A stretch of DNA of 64,000 nucleotides from positions 434,001 through 498,000 of the forward strand of contig NZ_FWXV01000009.1 of the NCBI RefSeq assembly GCF_900176515.1, read 5' to 3'. This document shows positions 42,420-50,098 of this stretch, one piece after another; within the stretch, counting starts at the first letter, position 1, and each line of letters begins with the position of its first letter. The translations under genes were made by a program, and so were the position numbers. The notes beneath the pieces were generated by a model, which saw only the letters and a program-made list of their open reading frames with translations, did no database searches and had not been told where the DNA came from. Origin of the DNA: Kibdelosporangium aridum. Lineage in GTDB: Bacteria; Actinomycetota; Actinomycetes; Mycobacteriales; Pseudonocardiaceae.

Positions 42420-43581
42420 CTTCGTCACGCACGCGGCTGCGGATTTCCTGGACAGTGGCGTCGTTGGCGAAGGCATGGGAGACACGGATCAGCCAGTCAC
42501 GTTCGGCGTTGATGTCTCCCGTGCCTGCGTTCGGAGTCTCGGCGGTGCGTGGGTCTGGGTGGTAGCGCACGCCCGCCGCGTGCGCTTCGAGCGCGCTCGC
42601 GGTCACAGCGGCCTCCACCAGGACTTCCACTTGGTCACCTGTGATGCCGCGCTTCTCTGCCCCTTCGGTCGCCCACGCACGCACCTCAGGATGGCTGTAC
42701 GCGCGCAGCGCCAGGTTCGCGTCGCGGATCTCTATCACCCTGCGGTAGACACTGAAGTCGTCATCATCGACCGCCAGCTTGATCTCGGGCAGCACATCGT
42801 GCACCTGGCTCCACAACGGTTCAAGCGCACGGAGATGACGGGCCGTGCGGGCGCGACGCAGCGGATCCCGGACATAGCGGACAACCAGCGGCACCACACC
42901 ACCGATGGCGATCAGCGCCGCGGCCGTCGACGACAACAGCGCGGTCACCTCAGCCTCAGCCGCCACCGGCGACGAGCTCAACCGGTTGATGACGAGGACA
43001 ACGGTCTTCCATGCCGCCCACAGCAATCCCGCGAACGCGCCCAGCATCATGATGTTCAGGCCGACGCGCAGCGCACGTTCCGGCGCCGCGGCCGAGTAAC
43101 GGCGAATGAGTGCCACGAACGCGCCCAGACCCGCAGCGCAGTAAGCGCTGAACAACGTGAGGTACGCGGTGATCGGCGGACGGTTGCCGTACACGGTGAC
43201 GAACTCGATCTCGAACTGCGTGTCACCAGCGAACAGCAGGACACCCAAGGCGAGCACGACGAAACCGGCGATCACACCGTGCAGCACGACCAGGCGACGG
43301 GCCCGCTCCCCGTCCCGCACGGTGTACGCCAGGATCGCGATCACGCACCACCCGGCCGCGATCACCAGGCTGTTGCCCACCCAGCGGCCGAAGTTCGGCA
43401 GCGGCTCGAAGGTGTGGATGAACCGCAACGCGCTGGGGGCGATCGCGAAGGCGGCGAGACCGAGTAACGCGAAGCACGCGATGGCGAAGCGCGCCGCGTT
43501 GTTCGCGGCCCCTTGCTTGGCCTTGAACACGGCGATGGTCAGGCAGAGCACGCCGACGACGAGCTTCACGTAATCGACCAA
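42379..43581 (-). CDS. Integral membrane protein of the MAB_1171c type (putative transporter)
   Basis: A 400-aa protein with about seven N-terminal membrane helices (KLVVGVLCLTIAVFKAKQG, FAIACFALLGLAAFAI, SLVIAAGWCVIAILAYTV, VIAGFVVLALGVLLFAG and more) and a soluble C-terminal half (RALEPLWSQVHDVLPEI, YRRVIEIRDANLALRAY) of the kind named MAB_1171c. I chose TTG 43581 because AGGTGG (partly within the stop of the upstream gene) lies 6 nt ahead; the frame is open to 43671. It ends a three-gene operon with an XRE regulator and an ImmA protease. Confidence 0.8.
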   Translation of the reverse strand: MVDYVKLVVGVLCLTIAVFKAKQGAANNAARFAIACFALLGLAAFAIAPSALRFIHTFEPLPNFGRWVGNSLVIAAGWCVIAILAYTVRDGERARRLVVLHGVIAGFVVLALGVLLFAGDTQFEIEFVTVYGNRPPITAYLTLFSAYCAAGLGAFVALIRRYSAAAPERALRVGLNIMMLGAFAGLLWAAWKTVVLVINRLSSSPVAAEAEVTALLSSTAAALIAIGGVVPLVVRYVRDPLRRARTARHLRALEPLWSQVHDVLPEIKLAVDDDDFSVYRRVIEIRDANLALRAYSHPEVRAWATEGAEKRGITGDQVEVLVEAAVTASALEAHAAGVRYHPDPRTAETPNAGTGDINAERDWLIRVSHAFANDATVQEIRSRVRDEVSSSAAVRPVPPT

Positions 43582-43591
43582 GAGAAGCCAC

Positions 43592-44110
43592 CTATCCGAA
43601 GATCGAGCCCAGCCGGTCGATGCCACCGGCGAGTTCGGGGTTGACCGGGTGCGCGGGGCGGGCGCGACCACCGCGGATGAGAATGACAGACGCGAGCATC
43701 TCCGCCTCGGCCTCCTCCGCTTCGGAGTACACCGTGCGCCCGAGCACCCGGCTGATCAGTTTGGCCGAGAGGTTCTTCATCAGCAGCGCGGCGACCGACT
43801 CGTGCAACGCGCTCGTTCCCTTGTGGCCGCACAAAAGATGCCCGATCTCGTGGGCGATGATGTGTTCCTGGTGCAGCCGCGTGGTGTTGGACGCGTAGAA
43901 GACGTAGTCGGCGTCCGGCGTTTCGACGAACATGCCGCACGGCGTGTCCCTTTTGGCCGCCATCCCGACCAGTTCGATCCGCCTGCCCCTGTGCTCGACG
44001 AGCGCTGTGACGAACGCCTCGGCGCTGAACGGTTGGGGGATGGGCAGTGTCTTGGCGAGCTGTTCACAGCGTTGACGCAGGCGTGATGGATCCTCAAGTG
44101 ACACGCTCAC
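43592..44110 (-). CDS. ImmA/IrrE-family metallopeptidase
   Basis: A zinc peptidase-like protein with the HEIGH motif (IIAHEIGHLLCGHKG). Relatives cleave or inactivate partner XRE repressors, as ImmA does for ImmR. The frame is open to an ATG at 44182, overlapping the XRE gene by 8 bp. The family-like sequence begins at SLEDPSRLRQRCEQLA, so GTG 44110 (172 aa) or GTG 44104 is more plausible. It follows the XRE gene and precedes the membrane protein by 10 bp. Confidence 0.82.
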   Translation of the reverse strand: MSVSLEDPSRLRQRCEQLAKTLPIPQPFSAEAFVTALVEHRGRRIELVGMAAKRDTPCGMFVETPDADYVFYASNTTRLHQEHIIAHEIGHLLCGHKGTSALHESVAALLMKNLSAKLISRVLGRTVYSEAEEAEAEMLASVILIRGGRARPAHPVNPELAGGIDRLGSIFG

Positions 44111-44174
44111 CCCCGTGATCGACCACCAGCCGACGGCGAGCCGGCGGCACATGGACCAGCCTAGCGGGGGCTGA

Positions 44175-44606
44175 TCATGCATCCGTGGGGCCGGTCCGCC
44201 GTTCGGCCTCGCGCCTGGCGATCACGTCGATCATGTCGTTGATCGTCCCGAGTCCGTCCTCGGACAGGTTCACCGCGCGCAGTGCGACGTTGCGGACCTC
44301 GGCATTGCGCAGCGCGCCGAGCAGCTCAAGCTCGGCGTGGATCTGTTTGCCCTGGTCGTCGTCGAAGAAGTACGCGACGGGCACGTCGAAGAACTCGGCG
44401 AGCGCCTCCAGGTGCCGCTTGGTCGGGTTGTCCCGCCGGCCGGTACGCAACTGCCAGAGGTACGTGGCGGAAAAGCTCTCCCCGGTCGCCTCCCGGCACG
44501 CGGTGGCGACCTCCTCATTGGTGTACTGCTCGCCGTCGGGCCTGCGGACGATCTGGAACAACCTGTCGATCTTGGCAGCAAGCGTCGGCGCGGTGCCCTC
44601 ACTCAT
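44175..44606 (-). CDS. XRE-family HTH regulator
   Basis: A 143-aa helix-turn-helix protein (EVATACREATGESFSATYLWQLRTGRR, key part SATYLWQLRTGRR) with a C-terminal helical extension. It resembles the ~150-aa EspR-like/XRE group of actinomycetes. ATG 44606 has GTGAGG just upstream; GTG 44618 is the alternative. Followed by an ImmA-like peptidase gene, so derepression by proteolysis is a reasonable model. Confidence 0.87.
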   Translation of the reverse strand: MSEGTAPTLAAKIDRLFQIVRRPDGEQYTNEEVATACREATGESFSATYLWQLRTGRRDNPTKRHLEALAEFFDVPVAYFFDDDQGKQIHAELELLGALRNAEVRNVALRAVNLSEDGLGTINDMIDVIARREAERRTGPTDA

Positions 44607-44660
44607 CTCGAACCTCACCCACAGCTCATGTAAATCCCAGTCCCCAGGGATTCATCCTAG

Positions 44661-44688
44661 TTGACAGAGCGGCCGTTGCCACTAGACT
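44661..44688 (+). promoter_or_regulatory. Sigma-70-type promoter pointing into the repeat element
   Basis: TTGACA (44661-44666), 16-bp spacer, TAGACT (44683-44688) on the plus strand, upstream of the divergent XRE gene. No convincing gene follows: the first ATGs (44694 and 44704) read only 2 codons each. It would transcribe a hairpin at 44752-44773 and then repeat copy B, so a noncoding RNA is possible. Confidence 0.5.
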
Positions 44689-44751
44689 CGCCCATGAGCT
44701 GAGATGAATTAGGGGGGAAACCGATTCACCGCAGCTGGTCGTGGCGGTGTT

Positions 44752-44773
44752 CCGGGAGGTGGGGGTCTCCCGG
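44752..44773 (+). terminator. Hairpin between the orphan promoter and repeat copy B
   Basis: CCGGGAG (44752-44758) and CTCCCGG (44767-44773) pair perfectly around an 8-nt G-rich loop. It could terminate a short (~80 nt) RNA started by the promoter at 44661-44688. Confidence 0.45.
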
Positions 44774-44806
44774 AGCACTGTTGCAGATCGACGGCTTTGG
44801 GTCTGC

Positions 44807-45130
44807 GGCGCTCATGGGTTGGTTTCGGCGCTTTGTGATTGGTTTTGGCGTGCTTGTGGCTTGCTGCGGCGCGCTCTGTGGTTGCTTTCGGCGCGCCCCT
44901 GTGAGAGGTCGGCGCGATTTGGTGTGGAGCCTCTGCGCCGCAAAGCAGGACCAACACCGCGGGCAGGACCTGCGGCCCTGCCCGCCGACAAGCTTATTTG
45001 CGGCGCCACTCCACACAAAATCGCGCCGACTACCACTTTTGGCGCGCCTTTCTGTGCTCGGGGCGCGCCTTCGCTGTGACTTGGGGCGCGCCTCCACTTG
45101 GGCCGGGGCGCGCCTTTTTCTTGGGGCGCC
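44807..45130. repeat. Dispersed hairpin/GGCGCGCC-array element, copy B (inverted)
   Basis: The core palindrome 44909-45029 has arms 44909-44929 and 45009-45029 (20 of 21 matches) and is, in reverse complement, nearly identical to copy A's core (10156-10274). On the left are octamers GGCGCTCA (44807), GGCGCTTT (44827), GGCGTGCT (44847), GGCGCGCT (44868) and GGCGCGCC (44890), then GGCGCGAT (44911) in the arm. On the right GGCGCGCC occurs at 45041, 45062, 45085 and 45107, with a shortened GGGGCGCC at 45123. Spacing is 20-23 bp, and the octamer degrades outward on the left. No credible gene lies in the whole gap 44607-45346; 45131-45346 shows nothing else recognisable. Confidence 0.9.
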
Positions 45131-45346
45131 TTCACTGTGGTTGGGGAGCGGCCATGGACTCATTGGTATGGCAGGGAGTTAGCCTTTTCCGAGCTGTGGA
45201 GCGCCCATGTCTTCGCTTCGGCCTGCACTCCAGAATCGCGTGTCCACCTTTGCAGCACACCGTGTCCGCCTTTGCGGCACCGCGAAATTCCCCTTGCCCC
45301 AGCCCCTTACCCCACCCACATCCCAGCCGCTTGTCCTATGAGGACA

Positions 45347-46126
45347 TCACTCTTCTTCGAGCATGCCCTCGCGCAGCTTCTGCAGCGTTCGTGCCAGCAG
45401 GCGGGACACGTGCATCTGGGATATGCCGATCTTCTCCGCGATCTGGGTTTGGGTGAGGTTTCCGAAGAACCGCAACAACAGGATGGTTCGTTCTCGCTCC
45501 GGCAGGTCGCGCACCAGCGGCAGCAGTGACTCGTGGTTCTCCACGCCTTCCAGCGCCGAGTCGGGCTCGCCGAGCATCTCGCCGAGTGACGTGTTCTCCG
45601 AGTCCTGCGTCAGCATGTCGTCCAGTGACACCGAGTGGTACGCGTTGCCTGCCTCGAGGCCTTCGTAGATCTCGTCTTTGCTTAGGCCGAGGCGGGTGGC
45701 GATTTCGCTCGGTGTTGGGGCGCGGCCGAGTTGCTGCGACAGCTCGTTCCCCGCCGCGGTGATCGAGAGGTGCAGTTCTTTCAGCCTTCGTGGCACTCGG
45801 ACGGACCAGCTGGAGTCTCGAAAGTATCGGCGGATCTCGCCCATCACGGTCGGCACGGCGAACGACAGGAAATCCGTTCCCCGTGTCGGATCGAAGCGGT
45901 CCACCGCGTTGATCAGGCCGACCGTCGCGACTTGGACGAGGTCCTCGCTCGATTCACCGCGGTGGGCGAACCGCCTGGCGATGTGCTCGGCTACCGGCAG
46001 GTGCCCGGTCACCAGTTCGTCACGCAGCTCGATGCGGCGCGGGTCGTCCTCTGCCAAGGCCGCGAGCTCGTGGAACAGGGGCGTCAGGTGCTCGTAGCCG
46101 TTCTTGGTCCTCGCTCGTGTCGTCAC
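45347..46126 (-). CDS. SigB/SigF-type (group 3) RNA polymerase sigma factor
   Basis: A 259-aa general-stress-type sigma factor. Region 2 is HLPVAEHIARRFAHRGESSEDLVQVATVG with RFDPTRGTDFLSFAVPTVMGEIRRYFRD, region 3 SSWSVRVPRRLKEL, and region 4 LPERERTILLLRFFGNLTQTQIAEKIGISQMHVSRLLAR (quoted in parts: TQTQIAEKIGISQMHVSRLL). GTG 46126 overlaps the stop of the RsbW-like gene (GTGA), giving stoichiometric coupling with its antagonist. The frame is open upstream to 46369, but that is shadow of rsbW. Confidence 0.93.
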   Translation of the reverse strand: MTTRARTKNGYEHLTPLFHELAALAEDDPRRIELRDELVTGHLPVAEHIARRFAHRGESSEDLVQVATVGLINAVDRFDPTRGTDFLSFAVPTVMGEIRRYFRDSSWSVRVPRRLKELHLSITAAGNELSQQLGRAPTPSEIATRLGLSKDEIYEGLEAGNAYHSVSLDDMLTQDSENTSLGEMLGEPDSALEGVENHESLLPLVRDLPERERTILLLRFFGNLTQTQIAEKIGISQMHVSRLLARTLQKLREGMLEEE

Positions 46127-46548
46127 GCCCCACCTCTGCCACGCTTGGCCAGCTCGATCAGCACTCGGTACCCACCGGGAACCTGCTCGACCCGTGTGCT
46201 GGCGGTGTCGGCGAGCGTCGTCAACACCCGCCAACCGAACGATGCCGTGTCCAGCAATGCGTCTACTGTGGACAACGCGGAGGCCTGCATGCCGATCGTG
46301 TCGTCGCTCACGCGGAACCGGCACCGCAACTCCGTTCCCGGCCACGCGGCGCCCGCCAGCATCGAGCACGCCTCGTCGACCGCCAGCTTCAGGTCGGCGA
46401 CGAAGTCGAGATCGAAGTCCTCGCGCATCGCGATGGTGGCCGCGAGCGACCTGATGATCGGCAGGTACCTCGCCTCCGCGGGAACTCTCAGCTCGATGTC
46501 ACCCATGTCAACCGAACTGTCCACGGTGGACTTGTTGGCCGCGGTCAT
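46123..46548 (-). CDS. rsbW: RsbW-type anti-sigma factor (HATPase)
   Basis: A 141-aa GHKL-type ATP-binding protein with the N-box DLKLAVDEACSMLA and the helical segment YLPIIRSLAATIAM. It should bind and inhibit the downstream SigB/F factor and be relieved by an anti-anti-sigma not present here. ATG 46548 is chosen with GAGGGG 8 nt upstream; GTG 46554 is too close. The C-terminal glycine-rich G2 box is degenerate (GWRVLTTLAD), as in other actinomycete RsbW/UsfX proteins. Confidence 0.87.
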   Translation of the reverse strand: MTAANKSTVDSSVDMGDIELRVPAEARYLPIIRSLAATIAMREDFDLDFVADLKLAVDEACSMLAGAAWPGTELRCRFRVSDDTIGMQASALSTVDALLDTASFGWRVLTTLADTASTRVEQVPGGYRVLIELAKRGRGGA

Positions 46549-46589
46549 GATCACCGCCCCTCTAATCGTATGACGACTGCATGCCTGGT

Positions 46590-46614
46590 TAACCCGCGGC
46601 CGGGGGAGTCAAAC
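46590..46614 (-). promoter_or_regulatory. SigB/SigF-type promoter of rsbW-sigB
   Basis: Reading the minus strand, GTTT (46614-46611), 15-bp spacer, GGGTTA (46595-46590) matches the SigB/SigF consensus GTTT-N15-17-GGGTAT in all but one or two bases. It is 42 bp before the rsbW ATG, implying autoregulation of the sigma factor. Confidence 0.7.
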
Positions 46615-46650
46615 GCATGTGACGGTGGGTAGCGGCCGTGAAGTCGAATG

Positions 46651-46675
46651 GTTGAAATGCCGTTGACCTGGGTAA
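46651..46675 (+). promoter_or_regulatory. SigB/SigF-type promoter of the 166-aa hypothetical gene
   Basis: GTTG (46651-46654), 15-bp spacer, GGGTAA (46670-46675) resembles GTTT-N15-GGGTAT. It lies 61 bp before the start of the gene at 46737 and is divergent from the rsbW-sigB promoter. Confidence 0.6.
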
Positions 46676-46736
46676 CTACCCGGGGCCCTGCGCCGATCAT
46701 CAGGGTGAACCGCACGCCTGGGGAGGTGGACGAGAG

Positions 46737-47237
46737 ATGAGCGACGAGTGTCCGCTTGTGCAGATCCGGGCTCGCGCCAGGGCACTGGTCGCGATGGCCC
46801 GCGACGGCGACACGGCCGGCCTGGTGGACGCCCTCGACCGGCTGCTGGCCGAACAGGCCGAGGGCGGGCCGGGCCCGCACCAGATCGTCGGCGAGCTCAT
46901 CTGCGCGGCAGTCCAGATGGTCACGCTCCGGGCGGGTGAGGTGCCCGCGCACACGCTCTTCGCCGTGGACATCCGGGACGACACCGACCAGGCAGTCGCG
47001 ATCGACCACCTCGAACCGCCACTGCGTGCGACCATCCGGGCATTGCTCGCCGAACTCAACGGCCATCCGGATGACGCCCGGTTCCAGCTCGAGCTCGCGT
47101 TGCGTGACATAGATCTTGAGTCGACCCTCGAGGTGGTCGTGCACGCTCTACTGTGGACGATAGGAATGTTGGAGTGGTGCGAGGAACAGGGCGTGGACGC
47201 CCCGGATTGGCTCAGGGGAGCGGGTTTGGCGGCTTAA
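46737..47237 (+). CDS. Hypothetical protein, likely member of the SigB/F regulon
   Basis: A 166-aa acidic, helical, soluble protein (VQIRARARALVAMARDGDTAGL, LERALR-like helices, C-terminal LLWTIGMLEWCEEQGVDAPDW). The Shine-Dalgarno GAGGTGGACGAGAG precedes ATG 46737. I recognise no domain. The SigB/F-like promoter and divergent position to rsbW-sigB suggest a general-stress function. Confidence 0.7.
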   Translation: MSDECPLVQIRARARALVAMARDGDTAGLVDALDRLLAEQAEGGPGPHQIVGELICAAVQMVTLRAGEVPAHTLFAVDIRDDTDQAVAIDHLEPPLRATIRALLAELNGHPDDARFQLELALRDIDLESTLEVVVHALLWTIGMLEWCEEQGVDAPDWLRGAGLAA

Positions 47238-47253
47238 CCGATACGGTATAGCC

Positions 47254-48687
47254 GTGCCGGGTGACCTGAGTGAGTATCGCCGTAAACGTGATGCCGCACG
47301 CACTCCTGAGCCCGTTCCCAACGAGGCGGTCCTTCCCCACGGGGATGATGACACCTTTGTCATCCAGGAACACCACGCCCGTCAGTTGCACTGGGACGTC
47401 CGATTGGAGCGCGGCGGCGTGCTCGTGTCATGGGCCGTGCCGAAGGGGCTTCCGACCGATCCGAAGACGGTCCGGCTGGCGGTGCACACCGAAGACCATC
47501 CGATGGAATACGCCACCTTCGAAGGCGTGATCCCGAAGGGTGAGTACGGCGCCGGGAAGATGACCATCTGGGACCGTGGCACGTACGAAACGCTCAAATG
47601 GGAGGACTACGAAGTCGACGTCGTCCTGCACGGCCAACGGGTCGACGGTCACTTCACGTTCCTGAAGCGCAGCGAGGGCTGGATCGTGCGCAGGCGCGGC
47701 GCCGCGCAGGACCCGAACTGGCAGCCGCTGCCCGATGAGATGACGCCGATGCTGGCCACGGTCGGCTCGATGCCGCCCGCCAGCCAGAACGACAAGTGGG
47801 CGTACGAGTTCAAGTGGGACGGCGTGCGGGCACTGATCCGTGTCGAAGGCGGCAGGCTGCAGATCTTCAGCCGGGCGGGCAACGAGGTCACGGCCAGCTA
47901 CCCGGAACTCGCTGAGCTGGGCAAGGAACTGGGCAGCGCGCAGGCCTGGTTGGACGGTGAGATCGTCGCGTTCGCGGGCGGCAAACCGAGCTTCGCCGAG
48001 CTGCAGAAGCGGATGCACGTCGCCAACGCCGCGCAGGCGCGCAGGCTCGCCGGTCAGGTCCCGGTCAGCCTGCTGCTGTTCGACCTGCTGCACTTCGAAG
48101 GCCGGTCGCTGCTGAAGTTGCCGTTCGCCGATCGCCGCGCACTGTTGGAGAAACTCGGTCTGCGTGGCAGTCATTGGTACACCGCGCCGTCGTATCCCGG
48201 CGCCGGTGACGCGGTGATCGCGGCCAGCCGCGAACAAGGCCTCGAAGGCGTGATCGCCAAACGGCTGGACTCGCGCTACACCCCCGGCCGGTCCCCGGCG
48301 TGGATCAAGATCACCGATGTCCGGCCGCAGGAGGTCGTGATCGGTGGCTGGCGGCCCGGCGAAGGACGCCGCGAAGGTGTGCTTGGCGCGTTGCTGCTCG
48401 GGATACCCGAAGAGGGCGGTTTGCGGTTCGTCGGTTCGGTCGGCACGGGGTTCTCCGACACCGATCTCGAGTCGCTGACCGAGCAGTTGCGTCCGTTGGC
48501 TCGCAAGACGTCACCGTTCAACGGCAAGTTGCCGCCGGAACGGGCGAGGGGAGCGAAGTGGGTCGAACCCGAGCTGGTCGGGGAAGTGGTGTTCCGGATC
48601 TGGACGCCCGACGGCCGGATGCGCGCGCCGGTCTGGCGCGGCCTGCGCCCGGACAAGTCGGTGGGCGAGGTGGAACTCAATGGGTGA
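47254..48687 (+). CDS. ligD: ATP-dependent DNA ligase LigD, phosphoesterase-ligase module
   Basis: A 477-aa bacterial NHEJ protein. The N-terminal 3'-phosphoesterase domain (about 1-160: FVIQEHHARQLHWDVRLE with its H-x-D-x-R, GVIPKGEYGAG) is followed by the ATP-dependent ligase domain with nucleotidyl lysine K187 (YEFKWDGVRALIRV), WLDGEIVAF, EGVIAKRLDSRYTPGRSPAWIKI and a C-terminal OB fold. The polymerase domain is encoded by the next gene, which overlaps by 8 bp, so LigD is split. Start GTG 47254. No ku gene is in the window. Confidence 0.95.
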   Translation: MPGDLSEYRRKRDAARTPEPVPNEAVLPHGDDDTFVIQEHHARQLHWDVRLERGGVLVSWAVPKGLPTDPKTVRLAVHTEDHPMEYATFEGVIPKGEYGAGKMTIWDRGTYETLKWEDYEVDVVLHGQRVDGHFTFLKRSEGWIVRRRGAAQDPNWQPLPDEMTPMLATVGSMPPASQNDKWAYEFKWDGVRALIRVEGGRLQIFSRAGNEVTASYPELAELGKELGSAQAWLDGEIVAFAGGKPSFAELQKRMHVANAAQARRLAGQVPVSLLLFDLLHFEGRSLLKLPFADRRALLEKLGLRGSHWYTAPSYPGAGDAVIAASREQGLEGVIAKRLDSRYTPGRSPAWIKITDVRPQEVVIGGWRPGEGRREGVLGALLLGIPEEGGLRFVGSVGTGFSDTDLESLTEQLRPLARKTSPFNGKLPPERARGAKWVEPELVGEVVFRIWTPDGRMRAPVWRGLRPDKSVGEVELNG

Positions 48688-49543
48688 TCAGCTGGTCAAG
48701 GTCGACGACCGCACGCTGAAGCTGACCAACATGGAGAAGGTGCTCTACCCGGAGGCGGGGTTCACCAAGGGCCAGGTGATCGACTACTACGCCCGGATCG
48801 CGCCGGTTCTGCTGCCGCACCTCGCCGACCGGCCGGTGACCTTGCGCCGGTATCCCAACGGCGTCGACGGCCAGTCGTTCTTCGAGAAGAACGTGGCACG
48901 GCACGCGCCGGAGTGGGTCCGCACCGAGCGGCTGCCGACGCCGGGCAGCAGCAAGGGCAACGAGTTCCTGGACTTCGTGGTGATCGAGGACCTGGCCACG
49001 CTGGCGTGGGTGGCCAACCTGGCCGCGCTGGAGCTGCACATTCCACAGTGGAAGATCGGAAACGATCCAGACCTGCTCGTGTTCGACCTGGATCCCGGTC
49101 CGCCCGCGACCGTCGTCGAGTGCTGCCAGGTCGCGCTGTGGCTGCGCGAGGAGCTGGCCGAGGGCGGCTACGAGGCATGGGCCAAGACCAGTGGCTCCAA
49201 AGGAATGCAGCTGTATGTGCCGGTCGAGCCCGGCGAGATCGACACTTGGTCGTATTCCCGCAAGCTCGCCGAGCGGCTGGCCCGCGAGTATCCCCGGCAA
49301 GTTGTCGCCACGATGGCCAAGGCGCAGCGCGGCGGCAAGGTTTTCATCGACTGGAGCCAGAACCGCCCGGCCAAGACCACGATCGCGCCGTACTCACTGC
49401 GCGCCCGGCCGCAGCCGACCGTGTCGACCCCCGTGACCTGGCAAGAAGTCGAGCAGTGCGATCACGTCGAGGATCTGACCTTCACCGCGGACGAGGTGCG
49501 CGCCCGCGTCGACGAACTCGGCGATCTGCTCGATTACATCTAG
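48680..49543 (+). CDS. LigD-type primase-polymerase (NHEJ polymerase module)
   Basis: A 287-aa archaeo-eukaryotic primase-like polymerase that fills in broken DNA ends during NHEJ. Catalytic acidic pair D136 and D138 (LLVFDLDPGPP), TSGSKGMQLYVPV and FIDWSQNRPAKTTIAPYSLRA are family hallmarks. It overlaps the PE-ligase gene by 8 bp. The length is normal for the separate LigD-Pol proteins found in many actinomycetes. Confidence 0.94.
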   Translation: MGDQLVKVDDRTLKLTNMEKVLYPEAGFTKGQVIDYYARIAPVLLPHLADRPVTLRRYPNGVDGQSFFEKNVARHAPEWVRTERLPTPGSSKGNEFLDFVVIEDLATLAWVANLAALELHIPQWKIGNDPDLLVFDLDPGPPATVVECCQVALWLREELAEGGYEAWAKTSGSKGMQLYVPVEPGEIDTWSYSRKLAERLAREYPRQVVATMAKAQRGGKVFIDWSQNRPAKTTIAPYSLRARPQPTVSTPVTWQEVEQCDHVEDLTFTADEVRARVDELGDLLDYI

Positions 49544-49690
49544 ATGGTCGGACGTTTGCGCCGATACGCGAAGGAAACGGACTGTTAACCCTCGCCCACT
49601 CGTTCAAGCGAACGACTCAGTTGGTGGCTACCACTCTATGAAAACAGGGGTAATCTGCCCACGGGGTCGGTTGGAAGGGAGTGGTTCACG

Positions 49691-50098
49691 GTGTCACGTC
49701 AGCGCTCTTCTGTCGTACCAGTCGGTACGGTGAAGCCGAGAACCTCGCCGGAGCATCGGCGGTTACGCGCCGACTTGCCCCGGCCAACCCTGGCGCTGAC
49801 GCCCGGTCTGCAATTGCGACGTGCTGTCGACATTGCACTCCACGATCTGCAAAAGGTGTCGCAGGCGGAACGGTCCGAAATGCTCGGCGCGATGCGCCGG
49901 GTCAACGACAACCTGCACGGCGCGCTCGCGCACACCGCCGCCATCGGTGAGACGTGCATGGTCGCGTCCGCCGTCCAAGCCGTGCACGCTGCCGAAGAAC
50001 ACCTCGAAGCCTCCGAACTGAGCCAGGCCCGCGTCGCGCTGACCACAGCCCGCGAACGGCTCACTCCGCCGACGGCCAAGCCGAGGGATCTGTCCTGA
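49691..50098 (+). CDS. Small hypothetical protein upstream of malQ
   Basis: A 135-aa protein with a basic N-terminus (SRQRSSVVPVGTVKPRTSPE) and a helical C-terminal region (RRAVDIALHDLQKVSQAERSEML, ALTTARERL). GTG 49691 has GGAAGGGAG ~11 nt upstream. No family recognised. Its stop overlaps the presumed CTG start of malQ, so it may be translationally coupled to it. The 147-bp gap before it shows no clear promoter. Confidence 0.65.
   Translation: MSRQRSSVVPVGTVKPRTSPEHRRLRADLPRPTLALTPGLQLRRAVDIALHDLQKVSQAERSEMLGAMRRVNDNLHGALAHTAAIGETCMVASAVQAVHAAEEHLEASELSQARVALTTARERLTPPTAKPRDLS

Noticed and set aside
44741-45079. Open frames across repeat copy B that could be called hypothetical proteins
   Set aside because: Frames are open on both strands and in several phases because of the palindromic GC-rich repeat; no Shine-Dalgarno or homology supports any of them.
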